Positions 46,761 to 54,761 of a stretch of 64,000 bases of DNA are shown one piece after another. The position numbers were made by a program, and so were the translations under genes. How positions within the stretch are numbered: the first letter of the stretch is position 1; each line of letters opens with the position of its first letter. Source of the DNA: an uncultured Acidimicrobiaceae bacterium. Its GTDB lineage: Bacteria > Actinomycetota > Acidimicrobiia > Acidimicrobiales > UBA10347. Below the pieces are notes generated by a model. The model was not told the origin of the DNA, ran no database searches, and saw only the letters and a program-made list of their open reading frames with translations. The stretch is from assembly GCA_905182135.1 (NCBI GenBank), contig CAJJAG010000004.1:1-64000 (forward strand), read 5' to 3'.

Positions 46761-47558
46761 CTAAACGGCTTGGGACCGCCGTTGGCGTGCTGCCTCGTAG
46801 GTGATGATCGTTCCGGCCATAGCCACGTTCAACGATTCGGTACGGCCTGACATCGGCACCGACAACCATTCGTCGATCAACTCGTCATACGCCTCGTCAA
46901 GCCCATGTGCCTCGCTACCTAATACAAGAGCAACCGGGCCGGTCAGGTCTGCTTCGTCGCAGGCCGTGGCGTTGGTCATGCGGGTTCCATAACGCACGGT
47001 TCCCGTTGCGGCGAGCGCCTGCAGGCCGGCCGCCACGTCGCGTTCCACGATTACAGGGACCCAGAACAATGCTCCGGCGGAGGCTCTAATGACCTTTGGT
47101 GCAAACGCGTCAGCTGTATCGCCGAGACAGACGACGGCATCAAAGCCGGCAGCGACCGCAGAGCGTGCCAACGTGCCGACGTTGCCCGGGTCATTTACAT
47201 CGACGGCCACCAGCAGCGACGCCCCTTGGGGTAGCTGATCCCAGGTGGCATTAGGGAGCTTGACCTCGGCCACCACCGGCTGAGGGGAACTGGTCGAAGC
47301 AATGCGCTCGATGCCCCGCGAGCTGACTCGAGTCAGTTCAACATCGTCGGCGTCAAGTGCCGCTCGGATGTCGGCGGGCAGGTCCCAGTCAGCATCGCCA
47401 TAGACCTCGAAAACGATTAGATCAGAAGCCAGTACTTCCGCAACAAGCTTGACGCCTTCGACGACGAACCGCCCAGCCTCATGCCGGGCCCGTCGGTCAC
47501 GGGCCAAGGCACGAAGTCGGGCGACTTCGGCGTTTCTAGGTGAGAGCGGTTCTTGCAT
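46761..47558 (-). CDS. SpoU/TrmH-family rRNA methyltransferase
   Basis: This 265-residue enzyme is a SPOUT RNA 2'-O-methyltransferase. A substrate-binding domain (about 1-95) precedes the catalytic knot, with the three SpoU motifs NDPGNVGTLARSA, VALVLGSEAHGL and VPMSGRTESLNVAMAGTI. Its place after rplT matches tsnR (Rv1644) in M. tuberculosis. The pheS-pheT pair that I would expect next is missing; the DUF429 gene lies there instead, convergent. ATG 47558 was chosen by family start. Confidence 0.9.
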   Translation of the reverse strand: MQEPLSPRNAEVARLRALARDRRARHEAGRFVVEGVKLVAEVLASDLIVFEVYGDADWDLPADIRAALDADDVELTRVSSRGIERIASTSSPQPVVAEVKLPNATWDQLPQGASLLVAVDVNDPGNVGTLARSAVAAGFDAVVCLGDTADAFAPKVIRASAGALFWVPVIVERDVAAGLQALAATGTVRYGTRMTNATACDEADLTGPVALVLGSEAHGLDEAYDELIDEWLSVPMSGRTESLNVAMAGTIITYEAARQRRSQAV

Positions 47559-47655
47559 GACCACCGTCAGCCTTTGTTGCAGATATGAGTAGTGCGAACA
47601 GACATCACCGGCCGCCGAGCAAGGAAAGCCGGAGCGCAGTGAACAGCGACTACCC

Positions 47656-48024
47656 TTATGCTTCGACCTTTTCGGCTGCCGTTGCGGCGACATCGATAAG
47701 GGCCTTGAAGGCCTGTGGGTCACGTACTGCCATATCGGCGAGAACCTTGCGGTCCACCTCGACTTCCGCCAGCTTCAGGCCATGCATGAATCGGCTATAG
47801 GTCGTGTCGTGCATACGGCATCCAGCATTGATGCGCTGGATCCACAGACGGCGAAACTCACCCTTGCGAGCCTTGCGGTCGCGGAAGGCATAGTTCCCGC
47901 TGTGCATGACCTGCTCATTGGCAGCCCGGAATGAACGGCTCTTGTTGCCGTAATAGCCACTGGCCTTAGCCAGGACCTTTTTACGCTTCTTACGTGCGTG
48001 TACTGCTCTTTTTACGCGTGCCAT
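47656..48024 (-). CDS. rplT: 50S ribosomal protein bL20
   Basis: This 122-residue protein is bL20, needed early in large-subunit assembly. It begins [21 protein letters not shown] and has the family stretch [20 protein letters not shown]. The ribosome-binding site GAGGA precedes the ATG by 6 bp. It follows rpmI by 27 bp in the infC-rpmI-rplT operon. Confidence 0.97.
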   Translation of the reverse strand: MARVKRAVHARKKRKKVLAKASGYYGNKSRSFRAANEQVMHSGNYAFRDRKARKGEFRRLWIQRINAGCRMHDTTYSRFMHGLKLAEVEVDRKVLADMAVRDPQAFKALIDVAATAAEKVEA

Positions 48025-48051
48025 GACGAGTCCTCTTTCTTTCCGGTGCGA

Positions 48052-48249
48052 TCAGCGCTTGCCGAGGGCGCGCTTGATGTTCTTGGCATCGCCATCGGCG
48101 ACAAGGGCTGGAGAGCGAAGCTGACGCTTGCGCTTTGGAGCCTTCTTTTCAAGAATGTGGCCTTTGTTAGCTTGGCGGCGCTTAATCTTGCCGCTGCCAG
48201 TCATCTTGAAGCGCTTGGCAGCGCCCTTATGTGTCTTCATCTTCGGCAT
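48052..48249 (-). CDS. rpmI: 50S ribosomal protein bL35
   Basis: This 65-residue basic protein is bL35. It starts [20 protein letters not shown], the family signature. A GAGGT ribosome-binding site lies 6 bp before the ATG. It is between infC (122 bp upstream gap) and rplT. Confidence 0.97.
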   Translation of the reverse strand: MPKMKTHKGAAKRFKMTGSGKIKRRQANKGHILEKKAPKRKRQLRSPALVADGDAKNIKRALGKR

Positions 48250-48371
48250 GTCACTACCTCGACCGTGTGGTGCTGGTCAGTGTGTCTAGTAAATGTCTAC
48301 GGGTGGGACTACTGCTGGGTATTCTGGTATTCGGTTTCGGGGTGGAATCGGATTTCGCCAGCAAATGCCGG

Positions 48372-49073
48372 TTATTCCTCTTCGGTTGTATCGCCCTCAG
48401 AAGTTTCTACTTCTATGTCTAGGACGACTGCTTCTGCTTCAACAGCCGAAGCTGCTACTTCTGTCGCCGGGACGACTGCTTCTGCTTCAACAGCCGAAGT
48501 TGCGACAGATGCCGCTTCTTCTTTTGCTAAATCGTCAGCTGCTTTCGCGACAGCGAACTGCTTTTCTCGGTCAGGTACAAGCACCATGACCATGTTTCGA
48601 CCGTCGAGCTTGGGATAAATCTCGATCTTTGAAATGTCGTCTGCGTGTTCGGCGACCTGATCAAGAATTTTGCGGCCTAGTTCGGGATGCTGCATTTCGC
48701 GACCCCGGAACATGATCGTAATTTTGACTCGGTTGCCTTCGCCTAAGAACTGCTTGACCTTGCGGGTCTTCGTATCGAAATCGCCGACCCCGATTTTCGG
48801 GCGGTACTTCATTTCCTTGACCTGAACGGTCGTGGACTTCTTGCGCGAAGCTTTGTCTCTTTGCTTTGCCTCATAGACCGCTTTACCGTGGTCCATGATC
48901 TTGCACACTGGTGGATTCGCCTTGTCAGCGACTTCTACCAGGTCAAGACCAGCCTGCTGTGCGCGGGCAAGGGCTTGCGGGAGCGGAACAATTCCGACCT
49001 GTTCACCGTCAGCGCCGACTAGTCGGACCTCACGGGCACGAATCTTTTCATTGATTCGTGGTTCGGAATTGAT
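48372..49073 (-). CDS. infC: Translation initiation factor IF-3
   Basis: IF-3 binds the 30S subunit and proofreads start-codon choice. The N-domain (about 1-75) reads INSEPRINEKIRAREVRL at its start and ANPPVCKIMDHGK at its end. The C-domain has KEMKYRPKIGVGDFDTKTRK and VKITIMFRGREMQHPELG. No ATG, GTG or TTG occurs in frame between the upstream TGA (49092-49094) and the GTG at 48908, which lies inside the domain junction. The start must be non-canonical: ATC 49073 (chosen by alignment to mycobacterial IF-3), ATA 49085 or ATC 49055. IF-3 genes often start with AUU, AUC or AUA for autoregulation. About 50 acidic residues extend the C-terminus. Confidence 0.93.
   Translation of the reverse strand: MNSEPRINEKIRAREVRLVGADGEQVGIVPLPQALARAQQAGLDLVEVADKANPPVCKIMDHGKAVYEAKQRDKASRKKSTTVQVKEMKYRPKIGVGDFDTKTRKVKQFLGEGNRVKITIMFRGREMQHPELGRKILDQVAEHADDISKIEIYPKLDGRNMVMVLVPDREKQFAVAKAADDLAKEEAASVATSAVEAEAVVPATEVAASAVEAEAVVLDIEVETSEGDTTEEE
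48423..48499. repeat. 48-bp-period internal duplication in the infC tail
   Basis: A 29-bp identical segment (starting GACGACTGCTTCTGCTTCAA) occurs at 48423-48451 and again at 48471-48499, a period of 48 bp. In the protein this duplicates 16 residues, giving SAVEAEAVV twice in the acidic C-terminal tail. The period keeps the reading frame. Confidence 0.85.
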
Positions 49074-49674
49074 TGGGGCAGCTATTGCAGATCACTCACG
49101 TAAGCGATGATTCCTCCGTTGCGATGGATAAAAACCTGGCAAGCCAGGTGCTGACTTGGTGAGCCACAGGCTAAAGGGCGGACCGAACCAGCATCAAAAC
49201 AACAGGGCTAATGCCCGGAAGAACTGCATCTGGGACCCGGAACGCCTTGACCGGCGACAGGGTGGAACACTCTCGTGCCCACTTCATCAAGTTGTGCGAG
49301 TCTAAGGCTAGTCGGTCCAACGTCAATACCCACCTTGAACAGACCTACTGCCCTTACCTCCTCGCTGGGAGGCCTACCCACCGGCTCAATTATCCCCGCC
49401 TTGTCCGCCCCAGCAGCTGCCAGAACCACGCCTGCATCGGCGAGAAGCACGCAGGCAATTCCCGTCGACTCCCGACGCACCTAGGCCAGCCATGCGAAGA
49501 TTTCGAACCGCCGGAAGCAACTCAACTATCTGCATCCGTTTGGCTTTCGTCTTATTTGCCGCAAACGTCTTTGCCGTCTCCGGTAACTTGAGCATCGCCG
49601 AGCCAAACCTCAAGTCCTGACTTCATCGCTTAGCCCCCGCCTCTGGATGAGCCCGCAAATGCATGTATGTGTGG
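49074..49674. other. infC upstream region, possible gene remnant
   Basis: This roughly 600-bp stretch must hold the infC promoter and leader. On the minus strand a 90-codon frame (49480-49208) has protein-like content (STGIACVLLADAGVVLAAAG, then FKVGIDVGPTSLRLAQL). Another frame just upstream contains QIVELLPAVRNLRMAGLGA. A single frameshift near 49480 would join them. I do not recognise a family, so this is at most a decayed gene. No clear riboswitch or attenuator hairpin was seen. Confidence 0.3.
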
Positions 49675-51312
49675 TCAGGCGGTATCAGCTATTTCTGATT
49701 GCAGCCCGAGGTCGGCTATTGACTTCTCTCGCATCTCGGCCTTGCGGATCTTGCCGGTAACAGTCATGGGAAAATCGTTCACAAACGAGATGTATCGTGG
49801 AATTTTGAAGTGAGCGATCTTGCCCTTGCAGAACGCCTTAACATCGTCCTCGGTCAAGGTCTGGCCGTCTGCGAGCTGAACCCAAGCCATGATCTCTTCG
49901 CCGTACTTCAGGTCGGGCAAACCAATCACCTGAGCGTCAGCAATCGCCGGATGGGTATACAGGAACTCTTCGATCTCGCGGGGGTAGACGTTTTCGCCAC
50001 CACGAATGATCATGTCCTTGATTCGACCGACGATGTTCACATAGCCCTCATCATCCATGATCGCTAGGTCGCCGGAATGCATCCAGCCGTCAGCATCGAT
50101 GGCTTCGGCCGTCTTCTCGGCATCGTTCCAATAGCCGTTCATCACGTGGAAGCCCCGTGTGCAGTACTCACCCTCGGTTCCCCGCTCCACGGTTTCGCCG
50201 GTCTCGGGGTTAACAATCTTGGCTTCGACATGCGGCAGTACCTGGCCAACGGTTGTCACCCGGACCTCGACCGAGTCGGTGGTGCGAGTCTGGGTGGACA
50301 CCGGCGAGGTTTCTGTCTGGCCATAGGCAATCGTGACCTGGCTCATATGCATATCGTCGATCACCTGTCGCATGACCTCGATCGGGCAAGGCGACCCAGC
50401 CATGATCCCGGTGCGCAGCGACGACAGATCCCTGGTACCCAAGTCCGTGTGGCCGAGCTCGGCGATAAACATGGTCGGCACGCCGTAGAGCGAGGTGCAG
50501 CGCTCGGCCTCGACTACCCGCAGCACTGCTGCAGGATCAAATGTCGGACATGGGATAACCATGGTCGCGCCGAATACCGCACAGCACAGATTTCCCATGA
50601 CCATGCCGAAGCAGTGGTAAAAGGGAACCGGGATAGCGACTCGATCAGTCTCGTCGTAGTCACACATCATGCCGACGAATTTGGCATCGTTCAGGATCGC
50701 TCGGTGGCTCAGCGTCGCGCCTTTAGGGAAGCCTGTCGTACCTGACGTGTACTGGATGTTGATGTCATCGTTCTGGCTCAACGACGCCATACGGGCGCTG
50801 AGATCCTGACCCGAAACAGACTCGCCGGCTGCTAGAAGATCGGCCCAGTCATTGGTATCGAAGTACACCACACATGTTAGGTCTGGGCAATTTGGACGGA
50901 CCTGCTCGACCATGTCTTGATAGGCTGACGTCAGGTACTCACTGCGTGTCACCAGCATCTTGCAGCCGGATTGATTCATCGCATATTCGAGTTCGCTAGT
51001 GCGATAGGCAGGGTTAATATTGACCTGAATGGCCCCGATCTTGGCCGTCGCGAACTGTACATAGACCCACTCGGCGTAGTTCGGACTCCACATGCCGACA
51101 CGGTCGCCCTGACCAATGCCATACGCCATCAGTCCTTTCGCGACAGCGTTAACGGAGGCATTGAACTCGTTCCAGGTCTGACGAATTCCCTGATGATCAA
51201 CCACCAGTGCTTCACGATCGCCAAAACGTGCGACTATCTCTTCAAGATTGTCGCCGATCGTTTGCTCGATCAACGGCACCTCTGTCGAGCCTGCGTCAAT
51301 TGCCCATGTCAT
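49675..51312 (-). CDS. AMP-binding acyl-CoA synthetase (FadD type)
   Basis: This 545-residue ANL-superfamily enzyme activates a carboxylic acid with ATP and joins it to CoA. The P-loop-like motif [18 protein letters not shown], the A5 motif [12 protein letters not shown]7 [11 protein letters not shown]8 [16 protein letters not shown] and the catalytic lysine in [12 protein letters not shown] are intact. The best guess is a medium- or long-chain fatty acid substrate. It is a single gene on the minus strand, 68 bp downstream of the channel-like gene. Confidence 0.9.
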   Translation of the reverse strand: MTWAIDAGSTEVPLIEQTIGDNLEEIVARFGDREALVVDHQGIRQTWNEFNASVNAVAKGLMAYGIGQGDRVGMWSPNYAEWVYVQFATAKIGAIQVNINPAYRTSELEYAMNQSGCKMLVTRSEYLTSAYQDMVEQVRPNCPDLTCVVYFDTNDWADLLAAGESVSGQDLSARMASLSQNDDINIQYTSGTTGFPKGATLSHRAILNDAKFVGMMCDYDETDRVAIPVPFYHCFGMVMGNLCCAVFGATMVIPCPTFDPAAVLRVVEAERCTSLYGVPTMFIAELGHTDLGTRDLSSLRTGIMAGSPCPIEVMRQVIDDMHMSQVTIAYGQTETSPVSTQTRTTDSVEVRVTTVGQVLPHVEAKIVNPETGETVERGTEGEYCTRGFHVMNGYWNDAEKTAEAIDADGWMHSGDLAIMDDEGYVNIVGRIKDMIIRGGENVYPREIEEFLYTHPAIADAQVIGLPDLKYGEEIMAWVQLADGQTLTEDDVKAFCKGKIAHFKIPRYISFVNDFPMTVTGKIRKAEMREKSIADLGLQSEIADTA

Positions 51313-51380
51313 GAAACAACTCCCTTGCTGAGTCCGAACCTGAATGTTAGATCAGGATCCAACCCACGATGGTGGAGGCC

Positions 51381-52460
51381 TCAGACCACCGTTCGAGAGA
51401 TGTCGGAAGTTGGCTTGCAGCGCTGCTCGCCGAACCATTCGCCCGGCTCAATCCGTAGATATGCCATCAGGCCCATGAGCGACGCGTCATAGTTCACTCG
51501 CCAACCAGAAAAGTCGATCCACGCTTGGTCGAGATCGGGTTTGAGCGGAATGCCAACGGCACGCATTTCACGACACAGCTGGTCGAACGTGGTGCGCTGC
51601 ATCGAGAACTCATCACCGGGTTGCGGATCGGCTGGCCGGTCGACCTCGAACGTATCTGCGAGGTTGCCGAGCGTCACAAAACCTGAGCGGAGACAAAGCG
51701 CTGCTCGCGGCGAAGCATCAACATCGATCGTGGACTGCATCAGAGCCGCTGCATCGAGCACGACGCCCGCGGTCTGCAACCATGAGCGGCCGTACCTCGC
51801 TGACCGAAAGAACGAAAGCGATGTGTGGGTGCTGTGGGTCTCCTCGATCTCAAGAAACCAGTGCTCCCACTCGGCCCAGACTGGATCCATCTCTTCGAGC
51901 CAGCCGATCCGGTTGCTGCGATGCAAGAACGTCACCGGATGTGCAGGGCGCCCGGCACGCACCTCAAGCCGGGCCACAGCAATCTCACGGTCGAGGTAGG
52001 CCGAATAGATCGTGGGTAGATAGCTGATGACAAGGCCGACCAAACCCAATCCAATAAGCGCCTCGATCACCACGAGTACCAGCGTGAACGGTTCATCGGC
52101 CGTGCGAATGCCCAAGGTGGTCAGTGATGATCCGCTCAGAACAAACGCGTTGACAGGACCCCGAATGCCTTGCCCCCAATAAACCAACGCAAACCCGGTC
52201 GTGATGTGAAGAGCCCACACGAAGGACAACGTGATGAGCCCAAATGGAGCCAACCGCGAATCGAACGTATTGCGGGTCTCGGGGTCTCGGAATAACCGAT
52301 GTGCTGTCTTTGAGAGCAGTCCGATGAACTTGTAGTGATACCGGGTGATCCGAGGCCGCTCTGCTCGAGGCACCACAACGGTCAATAGGGCAGACCACAA
52401 AGTCCCGATCACGAGCATGCCCCCGAAAATTTGGACCAGGATCTCGACTACCGTGCGCAC
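51381..52460 (-). CDS. Membrane protein resembling a two-helix ion channel
   Basis: This 359-residue protein has a hydrophobic N-terminal helix (about 8-30), then a helix-pore-helix unit: helix about 72-95, a re-entrant-like segment 103-122 and helix 126-150. The segment SGSSLTTLGIRTADEP sits where K+ channels carry TTVGYG-like selectivity filters, but GYG is replaced by GIR. The 200-residue soluble C-terminal region is tryptophan-rich and not a recognised RCK domain. Ion conduction is therefore a guess. The start is GTG 52460. Confidence 0.65.
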   Translation of the reverse strand: MRTVVEILVQIFGGMLVIGTLWSALLTVVVPRAERPRITRYHYKFIGLLSKTAHRLFRDPETRNTFDSRLAPFGLITLSFVWALHITTGFALVYWGQGIRGPVNAFVLSGSSLTTLGIRTADEPFTLVLVVIEALIGLGLVGLVISYLPTIYSAYLDREIAVARLEVRAGRPAHPVTFLHRSNRIGWLEEMDPVWAEWEHWFLEIEETHSTHTSLSFFRSARYGRSWLQTAGVVLDAAALMQSTIDVDASPRAALCLRSGFVTLGNLADTFEVDRPADPQPGDEFSMQRTTFDQLCREMRAVGIPLKPDLDQAWIDFSGWRVNYDASLMGLMAYLRIEPGEWFGEQRCKPTSDISRTVV

Positions 52461-52690
52461 GGACCGAGACTACTGCCCGGAAAAGCGAAGATCTGACCGG
52501 CGGCCCAAAAGACGGATCTTCTGATTAGTTCTATTGTTCGTCACGGTTCAACAAGGTGCCGATTAATGGATCCCCCGCATGAGGCTTGCTTCGTGCCGGG
52601 CGCTGCTTGCTTCGGGCGCCTGATCGAGCAATAACACCTTCGCGTCTGCACTTCGGGTGCGGACGAAGTACCCGCTGTCTCTGGCCCAGA

Positions 52691-53209
52691 TCAATCAACG
52701 ATCAAATCGAGGTCAACCATCAGATCGTGTGCTACCGCTTCGAGCGCCGCCCGAAGCGCTTCCAGGTCACTCCCGTCGCGCAACTCAAGGACCGCATTGG
52801 CAATGAAGAGATTGCCTCCTTGAGGCGCTGGCGCCACTGATGTCTCCAGCTCCTCAATGCTGATGTTCTGCATCGCCAGCACATGGGAAATTTCGTGAAC
52901 GATGCCAGGGTGATCCTGGCCGATCAATTCCAACACCACCTGAGACGCCGTTCCCGACGTTTCGGTTGCGGTCGCTCGCTCTGCGGTAATAGCCAGCAGT
53001 CCCTGGGTTTCAATCGCTCCGAGCTCATCAAGCATGGCCTCGACCGAGCTGTCAGGCACCTGGACCAGCACGATGCCAGCGAACTTGCCAGCTAGCTCAG
53101 TGAGATGACTGCGGTCCCAGTTCCCGCCGTGCAAAGCAACAACGCCGGCAACAGCATCCACCAGTCCAGCCTGGTCGTCACCAATGAGTGTGATCACCAC
53201 AGATGCCAT
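52691..53209 (-). CDS. Tandem ACT-domain protein, GcvR-like
   Basis: This 172-residue protein consists of two ACT domains: ASVVITLIGDDQAGLVDAVA at the start and VVLELIGQDHPGIVHEISHV from about residue 90. The arrangement matches GcvR, the glycine-cleavage-system regulator, and related small amino-acid-binding regulators. No DNA-binding domain is present, so it would act through protein contacts or a ligand. No gcv genes are in the window. ATG 53209 was chosen by domain start. Confidence 0.85.
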   Translation of the reverse strand: MASVVITLIGDDQAGLVDAVAGVVALHGGNWDRSHLTELAGKFAGIVLVQVPDSSVEAMLDELGAIETQGLLAITAERATATETSGTASQVVLELIGQDHPGIVHEISHVLAMQNISIEELETSVAPAPQGGNLFIANAVLELRDGSDLEALRAALEAVAHDLMVDLDLIVD

Positions 53210-53332
53210 GTTCGAGATCGTAGTGCTGGGCCGGCACGGCCTGCCCGGCGACCGTTCCGAATAGCAAGACACCTGTTCGAGCTTATGGTGTGCGCTACAA
53301 GGCGTCAGCAATTACAAGAGCGACCTACGCAT

Positions 53333-53751
53333 GTGAGAAGCAGCCGGTTGGAGAAAACCGTCCGAGCCGGTGGCATCGTGTTGATCGATTTTTGGGCCGA
53401 CTGGTGCGGCCCTTACAAGTCATTCACACCGCCCTGTACAACCATTTCTGAGCACTATCCCGAGTAATTTTCGCCAAAGTTAACACCGAGTAGGCGCAAC
53501 AGCTTTCCGGTCAACTCGACATCCATTCAATCCGAGCGATCACGACTTTTCGCCGCAGCATCGGGCTGCTCTCCCAGCCCGATGCTGCGGGTGAGCATGA
53601 TCTGACCAAACTCGTTTCCCAGATCCAAGAGCTCGATATGGCAGAGATTCCCAAAGAGACCGCGGCCCATGCCAACGACCACTGCGAGCAGGGCAATCCG
53701 GCGAGCCGCTCAATCGCTAGGGAGCTGACCCACGACCTAGCCGTGCGCTGA
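53333..53751 (+). pseudogene. Decayed thioredoxin gene
   Basis: The frame from 53333 contains VLIDFWADWCGPYKSF, plainly the thioredoxin active-site region, but CGPC reads CGPY. It stops after ISEHYPE at TAA 53465. The homologous continuation (IFAKVNTE, then AQQLSGQLDIHSI, then DLTKLVSQIQELDMAEI) is in another frame and is cut again by TAG at 53491-53493. The cis-proline segment is replaced by SIRAITTF. One frameshift, one nonsense codon and loss of key residues mark a dead gene. The length from GTG 53333 to TGA 53751 equals a full actinobacterial thioredoxin with a short tail. Confidence 0.87.
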
Positions 53752-53804
53752 TCCTTTACAAGCAATCAGACGCAAGGACAATTCGGCAGTAGCCAAACAC
53801 CGGA

Positions 53805-54761
53805 TCAATTCGAGGGGTTCTCGGGTGGTTCGATGACACCTTTTTGGCTCGTGATTCGCTGGTAGACCTCGGGCCGCCGATAACGGTCAAAGTTGAAAAG
53901 TGTTTCCTTGAAGTCTTTGCACTTATCGAGATCGCAACGAGCCGTGATGACTTCGTCGCCAGTGGTTGTCGCCTGAGCCACGATCTGTCCGCTTGGGGCA
54001 ATGATGCATGACTGGGCCAGCGACTCGACGCCTGCCTCGACACCGCCCTTTGCTACGCCAACAACCCAGGTTCCGTTCTGGTAGGCACCAGCCTGCATGC
54101 ACAACTGATTGTGGAAACCCTGCAGCGCGTTCTGTCCAGGATCTGGCGCGTAGTGAATGGGCGTGTTGTAGCCAATCAGGATCAACTCGACACCTTGCAA
54201 GCCCATCTCGCGGTAGGTCTCTGGCCAGCGACGATCGTTACACGTAGCCATGCCAACAATGCCATCGAAGGCCCGATGGACACCAAACCCTTCGTTGGAC
54301 TCTTCGAAGTAGCGGCGCTCGAGATGCTGAAACGGGCGCCAAGGCTCGTCGTCTTCGTGCCCGGGAATGTGGACCTTGCGGTACTTGCCAACAATGGTGC
54401 CGTCACGTTCGACAAGCACCGTCGTGTTGAAGCGGTGTTGCAACCCATCGGCACCTGGTTCGGTGAGTTCGGCATAACCGAGCGCAAACCCGATGCCCAA
54501 GCGCTTCGCTTCATCGAACAGCGGCTGTGTCGCCGGACTTGGCATCGATGTCTCGTAGTAGTGGTCGTGTCCCGCCAGATCCTCGGTGTACCACCGCGGA
54601 AAGAACGTCGTCAGTGCCAATTCGGGAAACACGACCAATTTACAGTTACTGCTGACCGCCTGATGAAGCATGGCGATCAGGCGTTCGACGACCGACTCGC
54701 GCGAATGGTCTTTCTCGATTGGCCCGAGTTGCGCAGCAGCGATGGTGATGTAACGACTCAT
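53805..54761 (-). CDS. N-carbamoyl-D-amino-acid hydrolase-type amidase
   Basis: This 318-residue nitrilase-superfamily enzyme has the Glu-Lys-Cys triad: VVFPELALTTFFPRW, GKYRKVHIPGHEDDEPWRPF and MATCNDRRWPETYREMGL. The flanking sequences match Agrobacterium N-carbamoyl-D-amino-acid hydrolase (DCase) very closely, including FQHLERRYFEE and the GYNTP loop. It would release CO2 and ammonia from an N-carbamoyl amino acid, or a related ureido compound. Its start overlaps the stop of the YgfK-like gene by ATGA, so the two are coupled. No hydantoinase gene is in the window. Confidence 0.9.
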   Translation of the reverse strand: MSRYITIAAAQLGPIEKDHSRESVVERLIAMLHQAVSSNCKLVVFPELALTTFFPRWYTEDLAGHDHYYETSMPSPATQPLFDEAKRLGIGFALGYAELTEPGADGLQHRFNTTVLVERDGTIVGKYRKVHIPGHEDDEPWRPFQHLERRYFEESNEGFGVHRAFDGIVGMATCNDRRWPETYREMGLQGVELILIGYNTPIHYAPDPGQNALQGFHNQLCMQAGAYQNGTWVVGVAKGGVEAGVESLAQSCIIAPSGQIVAQATTTGDEVITARCDLDKCKDFKETLFNFDRYRRPEVYQRITSQKGVIEPPENPSN

